A stretch of 64,000 bases of DNA, from assembly GCA_948146395.1 (NCBI GenBank), contig OX411543.1, forward strand, positions 51,316,017-51,380,016, in the 5' to 3' direction. The position numbers and the translations under genes were made by a program. Positions 11,226-23,253 of this stretch are shown here, piece by piece. How positions within the stretch are numbered: the first letter of the stretch is position 1; every line of letters begins with the position of its first letter. The DNA is from Fragum whitleyi. Its lineage: Eukaryota; Mollusca; Bivalvia; Cardiida; Cardiidae. The notes beneath the pieces are model-generated. The model saw nothing but the letters and a program-made list of their open reading frames with translations, did not search any database and was not told the origin of the DNA.

Positions 11226-12944
11226 CCCTTACACACAACCCGGTAACATTTAAGGTACCCCGACACCATTTGGCACTTGCCACAATCTTAATTAAATAAT
11301 TATATCTCGTAGAGTGTACCTTTACAATAATTTGACCAAAAAATCAGCAAAGCTTTCCATGCATTTTTCGGAGAAAATGAGGATTTTTGAAAATACCTTT
11401 TTTCTTGCAAAAGTTCCAAGAAACGGACGAAGCTGAATGGTGACCATAAATGTTAGTGAGTTGGTATACATGATTCATTGAATACAAAGAATTGTAAAAT
11501 ATTTGATATTTACATTTACAAGGCGAAAATGCAGGGAAAAAGCGTTCTCGTGAAAATGCTCTTCTTTTCAGCGAAATCTAATTTTTAATTTAAAATCAAC
11601 CTAAAACATACACCTACATTAAATATAGTTGAAAGAATATAATAGAAAACTAGTTTAACATTAGAAGATCTAGAAAGGGTAAAATAAAGTAGGTGTATCC
11701 AGACATTTCTAGCCATTTTGCTTTCTATAAGACCACCAACCCTCCAAATTCAGGCGTTCAGCTATTCTCGTATTCTGGTAATAAATATAAATAAGACAAG
11801 AGTTTGATAATATTTGATGTGAAACAAACCATGTACCTCACTGATATTTATGTAACTGCTATTTAAGTCTCAATTCCTGAGAATCCAGGCACGTAGGAAG
11901 CAATCTATGGGAATGGGTGAGTTAGATGAAGACTCGTTTCTTTGGGGTTCTTCTTTCATAACAAGTTAAAATAAAATTTCGATTTCTACACCTGTACTTA
12001 TTACTGAGAAGGAATGGGACTTCTTCTCCGATACTTTTACCACGGAAAATTCATACACATATAATCAGCCAAATCATCATGCATATCAGTCATAAGATGA
12101 TGCATTTTCAGGCAACAATCTTAAGGTGTCCATGACACACTACTTATCTAAGTGTCATGTGTTGAATTTTCTAGAAAAATGATTAAAATAACAAAAGACA
12201 GTTGAAAGGTAATGCAATGGCAGAGAAAGGACAGGTCATAACAATATTAGAAAGGAAAACTGGCTTGCAACAAGAGTCTTCTCACTTTCCAACAAAATAT
12301 CCTGATTTTTCATAACATACGCAATGACAGAAATAAACCATTTTAGCTCCTGTGGTATTTTAACTATCAAGTTTTATTCCATTGACCCCTTCGGAACAAG
12401 TTCTTGTAACGTTGGAAAGGAAAAATTGCGCGTGCATCTATACTACACAATTTTCAAGAGGGTTTACAATTTTATAATCGAATGATTTTAACCTCAGTTC
12501 ATTGCAATATGATTTCAAACGAAATAACAATAAAGTTAGAATACCAAAAGGCGCGAACCACTAGTATAAAAAATTACGAAAGGGATAAACTATTATTAAA
12601 GGGAGGTAATTTGTTTTTGCTATTCGAGTTAAGGTTTCCAATTGTGTCCGATAGCCTTGAGTTAAACATGTACTGCGAAATCCAATTCATTTATTCTGGT
12701 GTGACGAATTGCATTATGCGTTATATAAATTATGAATAGGTTGCTATCATGATTTGAAAAGATGTCTTGTCATTATGCTCAATGTTCCCAATGAAACTTT
12801 TCCAACTGCAACAACTATTAAAGCACCTGAATATACTGCATTTTATACTGCATTTTTTTTCAATAGAACAAATATGGTCATGTATTAATTATGAAAACAT
12901 TTCCATTAGGACTTGACAATACAATCTATCGATCGATAACGTCT
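11226..12944. other. Non-coding, nothing recognised
   Basis: 1.7 kb of AT-rich DNA with short spurious open frames. No splice-consistent exon was found. Confidence 0.5.
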
Positions 12945-12945
12945 A

Positions 12946-13240
12946 TTAAGCGACCTTTTTTCTAAGCGACCGTTTTCAAAATCCCCTTCTTTAAAACAAA
13001 TATATAAAAGTAGGTATAGTTGGTCAATAAATTATTGAAATAAATCCTTTGTTGTTAAAATAAACCAGATTCGTCGCAATGATGCGATTCTAATGACATT
13101 TAATAACATAGGATAATTGAGGATGTCGTAATAATTTGCATATTCAATAAAAAAAATGTTTCTTATTTGTAAATGAAACGTGTATTGGGCGGCCATTTTC
13201 TTTGACGCCTTATTTTCGCGGTCCCGTTAGTGGTCGCTTA
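12946..13240. mobile_element. Inverted-repeat element E, copy 1
   Basis: Ends TTAAGCGACC and GGTCGCTTAA are inverted. Internal AAAAGTAGGTATAGTTGGTC and ATTTGCATATTCAATAAAA recur at 15660-15905. Confidence 0.65.
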
Positions 13241-13612
13241 AGTCTAGTTTACATTTGACACGGTCGCCGTACGAAATCGATGCCTGCGGTTTCCTTCATG
13301 ATATTTTTGACCTCGTACGATTCATTTTCTACCGCGTGTGTGTTTACAAAGTCGTGCAGTGTCCGCACGTCTTTCGACTGCAAGGTAGTTGTGCGATCCC
13401 CGCACGGAGACAGTGCAATTCTACTGGGCTACGGTCCCCTTGCGGTCTTGCGATTTTCAAAAAAAGCTATTTTTTTTACTAAATTGTACGGGTCCATGGC
13501 ACCTGCATAACCGTGCAATGATCATACGAGCACCGTTTACCGTCACACGGGCACCGGACGATTTTAGGGTAACGGCGTGTTACGGGCCCCGTAGGCCAAA
13601 TGTAAACTAGGC
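13241..13612. mobile_element. Inverted-repeat element F, copy 1
   Basis: Ends GTCTAGTTTACATTTG and CAAATGTAAACTAGGC are inverted. TTAA flanks the left end, and TTTAAA, which contains TTAA, flanks the right end. The interior is unusually CG-rich for the window (GGTCGCCGTACG, CCGTCACACGGGCACCG) and gives three overlapping open frames with no protein signal. Confidence 0.7.
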
Positions 13613-13727
13613 TTTAAACAAGTTTTGTTGTATGTCTGGTCACTATTTTCTCAATGAAATGACTCGCAATCTCACAATACTTTATAAGCTAGGTTGTTTT
13701 TTTTCTGTTGTTGTTGTTGTTATTGTT

Positions 13728-14552
13728 TTTAGCTTACCTTAGCACAATGTGCCCAAGGGGAGCTTTTAGGATTACCCTAATGCCTTCGTTTGTCGACTCT
13801 CGTGCGTCGTCCGTCGTCAACAATCTTAAAAACTTCTTCTGAAACACTGGACCGATTTCAATTAAACTTAACCAGAAAGGTGCCTAGGATGACCCTTTTC
13901 AAAATTTGTTCGCGAAATTTTGATTGGCCCATAAATATTGGCTCGGTAGGGCGTGGCATATTTTCACTTTGAAATCTTTGAACGACATCTCCTCCTGAAC
14001 CACTGGGCCGATTTCAATGACACATTACCAGAATGCCATGGGTGACCCTTTTAAGAAATTGTAAGCAAAATTTTGATTGGCCCATAAAAATGTGCATCTC
14101 CTCCTGAACCCTTGGGCCAACTCCAATTAAACTTTAACAGGATGTTCCTTTGGACCCTTTTCAAAATTGTTCGCAAAATTTTGACTGGTCCATAGAAATA
14201 GCCTTGGCATGTTTGGGCTTATTTTGAGCCCGTAATCTTTGAACGACATCTCCTCCTAAACCACTGGGCCGACTTCAATGAAACTGTACCAGGATGTTCC
14301 TTGGGTGGCACTTTTAAAGAATTGTAAGCAAGATTTTGATTGGCCATAAAAATGTGCGTGGCAGGGTGGGGTGGGGCATATTTTGTGTCTCCTCAGTAAT
14401 GAATCGTTTGGCAGGGACTATTTTCCCTTTAAATTCTTGGAATAATATTCCCTCTTCAACAATTAGACTTATGTGAACGAAACTTTGCCAGAAAGTTACT
14501 AGTACTTGGATGAGATTCACTGGACCAATAAAGTTAAGGTGAGCAATTTAGG
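13728..14552 (+). repeat. Family A repeat
   Basis: It starts TTTTTAGCTTACCTTAGCAC and has CGTCGTCCGTCGTCAACAAT. Repeated ~120-bp units contain CATCTCCTCCTGAACCACTG and TTTTGATTGGCCCATAAA. It ends GTTAAGGTGAGCAATTTAGG. Confidence 0.75.
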
Positions 14553-14554
14553 GC

Positions 14555-14558
<4 letters not shown>

Positions 14559-14603
<45 letters not shown>
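14559..14603. repeat. Poly-T tract, 45 bp
   Basis: An uninterrupted T run. The paralogous block has only 9 T here (about 17951-17959). Confidence 0.9.
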
Positions 14604-14606
<3 letters not shown>

Positions 14607-15174
14607 GGGTTGACCCATACATGTATACCTCGTTTATTACATCAATTGACTAAACTTCGAAATTGTTTTTTATGCTTGGAGTTTTACGCCGATTTCAAGA
14701 ATCTTTAAATTATAGCATGACGGCCAAAGCACTCAAAAGTGCATTCCTAGTATTTCGCACACCGGTACTACCATTTAGCCCTTTTAATACTAGCCTCCAG
14801 CTGCTATCTTTACAATGACTTCAATGCCAATGTTGACGACTGGCATCATACAACTATAAAAGCTTACACTGAGCACTTTGTGCTCTGTTGTATTAAAAAT
14901 GTATCAATATAAGTAATTCGCACATTCACACAGTGCTATTCGTTTTAATAGTTTATACTAATGTATAAACTTCTGTAAAAATGTGCCCGTTGACTTTAAT
15001 CATATTAAACCGCATGTGTCACACACGGAGGATTAATCGAAAGTTAACCATGCACACAAAGCGAATATGACCTTTTAAAACTGCCACAAGTGTGTAAAAT
15101 GGCAAAGGTAAGATATTTGAGCTTTTGTATGCGCATGTGTATGATATTTACAAACGAATCACCTGTGAGCAAAA

Positions 15175-15245
15175 CAAAGACTTGGACCAGCCTGTGCATC
15201 CACACAGTTTGGCCAGATTCTTTATTATATGCACTCTGCAGATCA
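15175..15245 (+). repeat. Family B fragment
   Basis: GACTTGGACCAGCCTGTGC ... CACAGTTTGGCCAGATTC is the internal hairpin of family B. Confidence 0.55.
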
Positions 15246-15659
15246 TCAGTCGGTCAGAGAGTATTCTGCCTTCAAAATCCGGTTGTGTAGGTACAACACA
15301 AGTGTCACTCGCTCTTCTGACTTGACTTTTGTTTGTTGTTGTTGTTGAAAAATCATTATGCCTTCGATGCCTTAAAGGTATCTGAATAGAAATAAGTAAA
15401 GAAAACATTATTTTAGACGTTCATTTGCGTATTTGAGGTGAAATTGTTAAATTTACCCCACCGACCAATGTTAATTTTGAAATTAAGGGTACCCATGTTC
15501 TCATGCAAGTTAAATTGCTTTTCCTGAAGAAGTTTATGATGCATTTTGGTTTTGCTATCTACCAAGTGCATGGGCTATCGGAAATCATCAAACACTTGCA
15601 TCTTTAACATTATTAAGCATTACTTTTTGTGCTTTATTTGAGTGACCGATTAGAAGTTG

Positions 15660-15905
15660 GTTTAAGTTTAAAAGTAGGTATAGTTGGTCCATCAATTATT
15701 GATACAAATCCTTTGTTGTAAAAATCATCAGAATCGTCTCATTGAGGCGATTAAATTGATATTTAAAAACATAGAATTATTGAGAATGTCGTCATTATTT
15801 GCATATTCAATAAAAAAAACCGGGTTTCTTATTTATGAATGAAACGTGTATTATGCGGCCATTTTCTTTGACGAACACATTTGCTAGGTTCCGTTAGTGG
15901 TCGCT
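15660..15905. mobile_element. Element E, copy 2
   Basis: It matches 13008-13240 with substitutions and ends at the same GGTCGCTTAA junction with element F. Confidence 0.65.
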
Positions 15906-16045
15906 TAAGCCTAGTTTACATTTGGCACGGTCGCCGTGCGATATCGCAGCCTGCGATTTCCTTAATGATATTTTTGACTTCGTACGATTTTATTTTCCAC
16001 GGCTTGTGTGTTTACAAAGTCGTGCAGTGTCCGCGGGTGTTTGCA
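15906..16045. mobile_element. Element F, copy 2, truncated
   Basis: GCCTAGTTTACATTTGGCAC, GGTCGCCGTGCGATATCG and GTTTACAAAGTCGTGCAGTG match 13241-13380, then similarity stops. Confidence 0.65.
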
Positions 16046-17716
16046 TAAAACTATCGCAAGAATCATTGAGGTACCCTCTAAATCTTTAAATTTGTGAGTT
16101 TTTTGTCTTAACACTCCATCTTTTCGAGGACATCGCCAGCTCATCCAACCTCGTGGGTCCGATTTTGAAAGTTTGCTGATTCGATAGCCCTCTGCTAGTC
16201 TAAATTATTTCTTAGCAGATTTTTACGTTGTTATAATGAGCACGCGCCAAGCTAAAAGCTTGTCTGTTAATATTATTCCTCTCTCTATAGAGTTTAAAAG
16301 CCTGTTTAGCAACAAACATTTTTCATTAAACTATTTACAATTTTGATTACCAACATGTTTGTATTTCAAGCATTGGGTTTTCCCAAATACTGTAAATGCG
16401 TTTTCCCTCAAGAAACACGTGAAATCGCCAACTATGCTATTTATATCTTTGGTTTCTGACCAATCGATTAAATCTAGCAGCACTCTATGATTATTCATGA
16501 GTTGTTCTAAAAATAGATCGCTCTTGCTGCTATCCTAGGGGAAATTCAAATGGCAGCCAGAGAGACGCGTGAGATGATGTAATAATCTAAAATTGACTGT
16601 AATATGCATGCGCAGAAAAGACATTCATGTGAACGGAGTTACCCACTGGTGGTAGTAAACAAACTTCTCATTTACCGCTACAATAATTAATTTACCATGA
16701 AATATCGTAATCCCGTTAAGAAATGTGATAAACTCGTGCAAAATACTATATAAAATAAGAATGAAGTATTTGTTATTTTAAGTAATAGAGAATATTTATT
16801 TTTTTGTAATCGAATTGTTGTGCACTATTCTCGACGCCATTTTGGAACCCAAGTAACACCGGCCTGACCCAGGATCAGAAGCGTCGAGGTTGAAAGGTTA
16901 CAATGACATCACTAGTGTCGAAACCGAGGCCGTTCTGAGGGAAACCCGGTTAACTCTGGTCGAAACCGAGTCCGATATGAACTTACCCCTATATTAGTTT
17001 ATCGTATGTTTTTGTCGGTTAATTTGTTGTTGAATAATTTTTCTTCATACTCAAATTTGAATTTAATGAAAATAGGATTGGAGCGTGATCAGAGTGCTCA
17101 TTGAAATCAAATATTTCAAAATTACAAAATTATTTCTATTTGTTAACACATGCGAAAAAAAAGTAAACTTCCCACGCTCCCTGTTTGAGTGCAGACGACT
17201 ATTGATTAATGACAAACAAGTTAATTGGCACATTTCGAGCAGACGATCTACCACGTGGTCTGTATTTACGCGTGGGTTTTGACCGAGTGATAATCATAAC
17301 AGAATTTGATTGGTTGTCAGCCCTACAACTGGTAAATGACCGTTCGAGAAAGTTCAGAGCAGTAATATTGTAAGTGCTACAAATTAATTATACAGTTAAC
17401 CTATTGTACGTTTCAACTCCTTTACTCAACCGAAAATCTTGTTATAAACACTGAAAATACTAACTGGTAATTACTAAAAGCGAAAATTACATCAAATTTT
17501 GTATTAGCCTCTTCTCTATTTGTCGAAAAGTAAATAAGGTATAAACAAAGTTTGTAGATTGTGACTGAAAAGGCCGTTTCTTCGGTGTTTGAAAACACAT
17601 AATTTGGTTTGAACACATTGCTCAGAAGATAATGGTAAACATGTAGTGGGTCAAACAGACTGGATTTCTGGAAAACGGTAGATATAAATCTACTGCTTCG
17701 CAGTACGATTTAAAAA
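16046..17716. other. Non-coding, nothing recognised
   Basis: It includes a relatively GC-rich patch at 16830-16990 with CGAGGTTG/CGAAACCGAG repeats but no open frame or splice pattern. Confidence 0.45.
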
Positions 17717-19192
17717 TTGGAAGCAAAATTTTGATTGGCCATAAAAATGTGCGTGGCAGGGTGGGTTGGGGCATATTTTGTGTCTCCTCAGTAATGAATC
17801 GTTTGGCAGGGACTATTTTCACTTTAAATTCTTGGAATAATATCTCTTCTTCAACAATTAGACTCATGTGAACGAAACTTTGCCAGAAAGTTACTAGTAC
17901 TGAGATTCACTGGACCAATAAAGTTAAGGTGAGCGATTTAGGGCCAGTATTTTTTTTTTAAGGGTTGACCCATACATGTATACCTCGTTTATTACCTCAA
18001 TTGACTAAACTTCGAAGTTGGTTTTTTTTTGCTTGGAGTTTTACGCCGATTTCAAGAATCGTTGGGTAATGCATCGCTCGAATTTTCCGTAACTTGAAAA
18101 TTACCTCGGACGTAAGTGTAGTAATTTTGGGTCATTTTTTAGGTAATTCGGCTCCTGGTAGCACTTCGGTTAATACGCATGAAGAAAATCACATTTTATT
18201 AATTTTTTCCATTCGTCTTTCTTGGCCTTTTGGACATATTATAATTTGATGACAAAACGCAGTAAACCACTGCGTTTTGTTATCAAATTATAATATGCCC
18301 ACTTTTATTCTTTCGTTGATTTTATTTTATGCAACGTCATCCTTAGCGGGATCGTTTATGTTTGTGACGTCATTTAAACCTACGCGCAAAATGACACGCT
18401 TTCATGGCTGCGTCCGTATTATTCCCGAGGTCTATTCCGTAGACTCGCCGAGGGTATCTCGTTTATTACCTCAATTGACTAAACTTCGAAATTGTTTTTT
18501 ATGCTTGGAGTTTTACGCCGATTTCAAGAATCTTTAAATTATAGCATGACGGCCAAAGCACTCAAAAGTGCATTCCTAGTATTTCGCACACCGGTACTAC
18601 CATTTAGTCCTTCTAATACTAGCCTCCAGCTGCTATCTTTACAATGACTTCAATGCCAATGTTGACGACTGGCATCATACAACTATAAAAGCTTACACTA
18701 AGCACTTTGTGCTCTGTTGGATTAAAAATGTATCAATATAAGTAATTCGCACATTCACACAGTGCTATTCGTGTTAATAGTTTATACTAATGTATAAACT
18801 TCTTCTGTAAAAATGTGCCCGCTGACTTTAATCATATTAAACCGCATGTGTCACACATGGAGGATTAATCGAAAGTTAACCATGCACTCAAAGCGAATAT
18901 GACCTTTTAAAACTGCCACAAGTGTGTAAAATGGCAAAGGTAAGATATTTGCGCTTTTGTATGCGCATGTGTATGATATTTACAAACGAATCATCTGTGA
19001 GCAAAACAAAGACTTGGACCAGCCTGTGCATCCGCACAGTCTGGCCAGATTCTTTATTATATGCACTCTGCAGATCATCAGTCGGTCAGAGAGTATTCTG
19101 CCTTCAAAATCCGGTTGTGTAGGTACAACACAAGTGTCACTCGCTCTTCTGACTTGACTTTTGTTTGTTGTTGTTGTTGTTGTTGTTGTTGT
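17717..19192 (+). repeat. ~1-kb duplicated block, copy 2, with insertion
   Basis: It matches 14313-15345 but is interrupted at about 18063-18457 by family H. The segment CGTTTATTACCTCAATTGAC...CAAGAATC is present on both sides of the insert (17988-18060 and 18457-18531). Confidence 0.8.
18063..18457. mobile_element. Family H element
   Basis: CATCGCTCGAATTTTCCG, CCTCGGACGTAAGTGTAG, the AAAACGCAGTAAACCACTGCGTTTT hairpin in parts, and ATTCCCGAGGTCTATTCCGT match 33838-34290. Confidence 0.7.
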
Positions 19193-19225
19193 TTTAAATG
19201 TCTCGCACAGGCTCATATATGTTTT
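19005..19225 (+). repeat. Family B fragment with (GTT)n
   Basis: It holds the internal hairpin, then (TTG)8-9 at about 19165-19192 and AAATGTCTCGCACAGGCTC, the family B right end. The paralogous block has only about four GTT units at about 15335-15347. Confidence 0.6.
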
Positions 19226-19641
19226 TGTTAAGGTAATGTATGCATGCAAAAATTTTGACCGATAGCCACACCGACATGTCTGAAAACCATTTGAGGTCAT
19301 AGAATAAAAGTATTTGAAAAAAAAAGTTTTAGAACTCGTTGTTACTGCAGCCCGAGTGTTTTCGGCGATGAATATTCTCTCACACGAGAAGTTCGAAATA
19401 AATTTTAGGGGTAAACTATTCTTTTCCGTTCTAATTGAATGATATGGTGACATGTTAGCTCGCCGACAAGTGGAAAAAAATCGAAGAATGTATCAAGAAC
19501 GGCGCCTACAGGTGGTGGAAAATAATGAAAAAAGTTCAAAAGGGGGCATAGTTCTTCCAAAACTACTTTCGGAGTTATACCCTTGATAGTATGAATAGCT
19601 CTTGTGATGGTGAACACACATGCCATATTTCATGGAGATAT
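19226..19641. other. Non-coding, nothing recognised
   Basis: No supported feature. A purine-rich GGTGGTGGAAAATAATG stretch is present. Confidence 0.45.
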
Positions 19642-19850
19642 GACGGCGGCACTCACCCTTTGCGACTATTTGTCTCCCACCAATGGACTGATAATAGTAG
19701 ACCTATGTGAGATAGCAGCTGGAGGCTAGGAAAGGATGTGATGGTAGTACAGGTGTGAGAAATACCAGGAATCCATTGTTAGATGACCCAGCCTTCACGT
19801 CATAACTGAAAGATTGTCGACAATGGCGAGAAACCCCATTCAAACATCAA
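19642..19850 (+). mobile_element. SINE-A, 5'-truncated
   Basis: TAGTAGACCTATGTGAGATA, GGAGGCTAGGAAAGGATGTG and GAAATACCAGGAATCCATTG match 5520-5640. The tRNA head is missing or eroded. Confidence 0.8.
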
Positions 19851-20939
19851 TATGATCAATGTTAAGGTTTGACACGCAAACGCTGACAACAAAACCAACG
19901 CCAAGATGATGACAAAACCTCGGGTTTTTCCCATTAAAAGCCGAGCTAAAGATTATTACCGTTTTTTTTTTTAAGTGAATCTTTTCCCAAATGCTGATAA
20001 GGATGTTTGCTTTAATTGAATTGAACGTATCAAACCCCCTTTTAATGTAAACTTATTTTCTCACTGCGTTGTCCCAAATATCATTTCGGATACAATTTAA
20101 TGTGACAGGCAGCCCATTCACATTACTATAGAAACATCAAACTGTGTTTAATTTTATACACTAACATATAACTTACCAACTTATTTGATTCAATATTAAA
20201 TATGTGGAAAATAGAATGTTATTTTTGATTATGTAATGTGTATATAATCAAAATTTGCTATAAGTTTCAAACAAAACCAACGACTTAAATATATAAAACA
20301 ACTAAAAGGGGCTTCTTTTTCAACTTTTGCACTGGTAATTTAATGATTTTTTAACATATATTAGCCTATTTTGTTGTGATATAACGGTGGGTAAACAATA
20401 TATAATATTTTACACCATTTTGTTGGAAATATTTAAGTAAAATTTTGTCTTTAACGTCGTAACTACAATTTGAATATTTGCTGTTGTTTCCTGTTCTTGG
20501 CGATATATTTTGTAAATAGATGACTTTATGATATCTGAAAGCTGTGTAGTGACGTGGGTCAAAATGCAGACTAAGAGACAAATGAATCAAAGGACAAGAG
20601 ATATCATTGTTAATATCATAATTATAGGGTGGTATATCAATTGCCATATGATAACTACAGAATACCTAACAGATTGAAGGTGTTCTTTGTTTTTTAGTTA
20701 ATGCCAATGATAACTTGTACTTGTCAGGCGCTATAATGTACTCATTATCCCCAAAGTACATCATTTCAGAGCATGGATAAGAACAGATAGAGGATATTTG
20801 TTGGTTTCTGTGAAGGATTGATTTATCTATCATTGAGTGAACAACAAAGGCTATTTTTGCACGATTGTCCAAGGCTCGAGTCAAAATATAGCTTTTGTTG
20901 TTCACAAAATAAAAGAGTTATCGATTTTACACCATTTCT
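19851..20939. other. Non-coding, nothing recognised
   Basis: AT-rich. A reverse-strand frame at 20666-20905 has no supporting splice or family signal. Confidence 0.45.
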
Positions 20940-21210
20940 TTAATTCTTTATTTCTTTATTCCCAAAATGAGATGAGAAATGAGAACTTTGGGTGAAATAT
21001 TTAAAAGAGTGCCAATTTACAATTGAAGACAACAGACACAGGATTATGTAGAATATCAAAGGGAGGTAATAAAATCTCGATTATTTCGCCCAGTTGGACG
21101 AAATGAGCGATGATATATTACCTACCCTTTATTTCGCATCTCCTAATAAACTAATTTCTTTCCTAACTATTCCAAAATCGTTAACCATGTGAAAATTGTG
21201 ATGTTATCAA
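20940..21210. mobile_element. MITE-1 relative, core hairpin kept
   Basis: AAAGGGAGGTAATAAAATC and a TTTCGCCCAGTTGGACGAAA core are followed by TATTACCTACCCTTTAT. A degraded GTGAAAATTGTGATGTTAT end follows. Confidence 0.6.
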
Positions 21211-21566
21211 CATGTCGATTCGAGCAACATGGCATGAGCAATTGTCCAAGTAAACAATGTTGACTTCCCGATGAAATGGAACGGGAATAGGGCGAGACTT
21301 TCATACCAGCGTTCAAAAATATTAAATGGGTGTCCCAAAATATCTTGTATAGAAAATCTACTTATAATGTAGACGAGGCATATTTGTAAAATGAGTTTAA
21401 AAAGGATAGTTACACTATATAAAAGGAAAGGTGAGAAAGTATTTTGTCGATGATAATTGAAAATAAAGATATTTTCCTGTAGCCAGAAAACAGCTTAGTT
21501 TAGATCACATGCGCGTATTTCACGTGACGTCAAAAAGTGCGATTGGGAGATTTTATATCTAGGAGC

Positions 21567-21677
<111 letters not shown>

Positions 21678-21949
21678 AATAAAAAGACGAAAAGATAGAG
21701 AACAACATTGCACAATCCGATTATGTAGGCCAAGAGAGGCACTGTCTTCCGGCTAAACCTTTGAGCTGCTGAAATTTAAGAATGATGATCGATCTAGATT
21801 ATATAATAAATAGAAATCAAAAATGACATAAGTAATAACTAGAAAATCTATTAAAGCTACTCGGTGGAAAGCTAAACATTTTTATAATCAAATCATTTTT
21901 TTCCCAATATTTATCTGCATTTTTCTGACGGTATCATGAGCGTTACTAT

Positions 21950-22195
21950 CATTTCTCACATTACGCAAGTGCGTAATAGAACTTTCAAAAATGTTTTTGA
22001 TTAATGATCATAACATCGAAACTACAGCTTAATCAAACTGTAGTTGCCATGTTTTGATTATTAACCAACGCTCAAATCAGTGAAAAAGGAGTGGACGGAG
22101 GGCATTTAACTTTTGTCACTATCCACATATATCGCCTTTCTCCTATAATATTCTATGTTGGTCGCCTTCTGAGTGCGTATAAAATTCAAAATCTT
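21950..22195 (+). repeat. Repeat family I, + copy
   Basis: CATTACGCAAGTGCGTAAT, a hairpin around CGAAACTACAGCTTAATC, and GTTGGTCGCCTTCTGAGTGC reappear inverted at 55260-55490. Confidence 0.7.
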
Positions 22196-23253
22196 GGTAA
22201 CGCCTATGGTATAGAAATGTAGGTAGGGGCCTACGCGGTTTAAGAATACACACGCGCACATCAAATTTGCATGGACGCTATTCTAAAAACAATTTTAATT
22301 TCAAAAGACAAGATGTTCAGTCTAGATCTACATATTTTTATACCAAATATTATATAGAAAGACATAGAGATCTAGTCCTAGTCCAACTAATACCTTAAAC
22401 CGTTAAGTTGTTTCCGTTTAAGATTATAGATCTAACGTTAGTTCCATTTATTTTAAATTCATCCCAAAATCTATTTTTAAATCAAAGCCATTAGATACAT
22501 GTACTTTCACATGACCTTTTAATATGACGTCATTTACGCGTCATGGATATTATTTTATAAAGAAGAGAGCCTTTTTTTAAAGGTAATACTTTTCATTTTG
22601 TTTCATTTTGTATGCGTTATTAGGGTCTTACTGAAATTAAAAAGACAGTTTTATCCATTTCTCGGATAATCAACTCCAAATATGTCGTGTGCAAAATATT
22701 TATTTTCACCAATCTGATTAAAACCAGAATATCTGGTTCACCGTATTAGCTACCGCTCAGCCTATGAAATATTGCGTTTTGGCCATGTTCACAACAAAAG
22801 TTGTTCCGGTTAATAGGCCTATTGGATTTTCAAATGTTTTCTTTTCTTTTTTCTTTTTTTTTTTTTCCTTCTATTTTTTAAACTAGATCTATGCTCTTCC
22901 CACTATGAAAATTCGGACTCCATGATTCATAAGATTTGAGTCCACTGTCCCAGACTCCTTGTCCTTTTGCCACGCAAGATGATTGTCCAACCCCGTCGCA
23001 TATATCCTGTTTCCGTGAGTTACCGAATTTCCGTGAATTGTCAATAAGAGTTACAGTTTTTTTCATACTGTAATTGCAGTAGGCCTAATGTTTTCACCAT
23101 ATTTTGATACAAGATACATCTAACGTTAGAATAACAACAAATGCGTACGAAAGATTTTTTTTAAATAACCATAAATCACAAGAAATCGGTAAAACTCTAA
23201 AATCCTCAAAAATTCCTTATTTTAAAGTACTTGTGTTGAGTTAGGATACTGTA
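22196..23253. other. Non-coding, nothing recognised
   Basis: It contains a T/C-rich tract at about 22839-22868. No exon or element boundary is seen. Confidence 0.45.

Larger units (their letters stand above)
14313..15345 (+). repeat. ~1-kb duplicated block, copy 1
   Basis: Apart from small indels it matches 17717-19192, including CCTCCAGCTGCTATCTTTAC and TTAACCATGCAC. It begins inside the family A tail and ends in a family B fragment plus (GTT)n. Confidence 0.8.

Noticed and set aside
13255..13610. Three overlapping frames in a CG-rich block
   Set aside because: They lie fully inside inverted-repeat element F and have no domain signal.
20666..20905. Reverse-strand frame with protein-like composition
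   Set aside because: No splice context or neighbour exon, and no recognised family.
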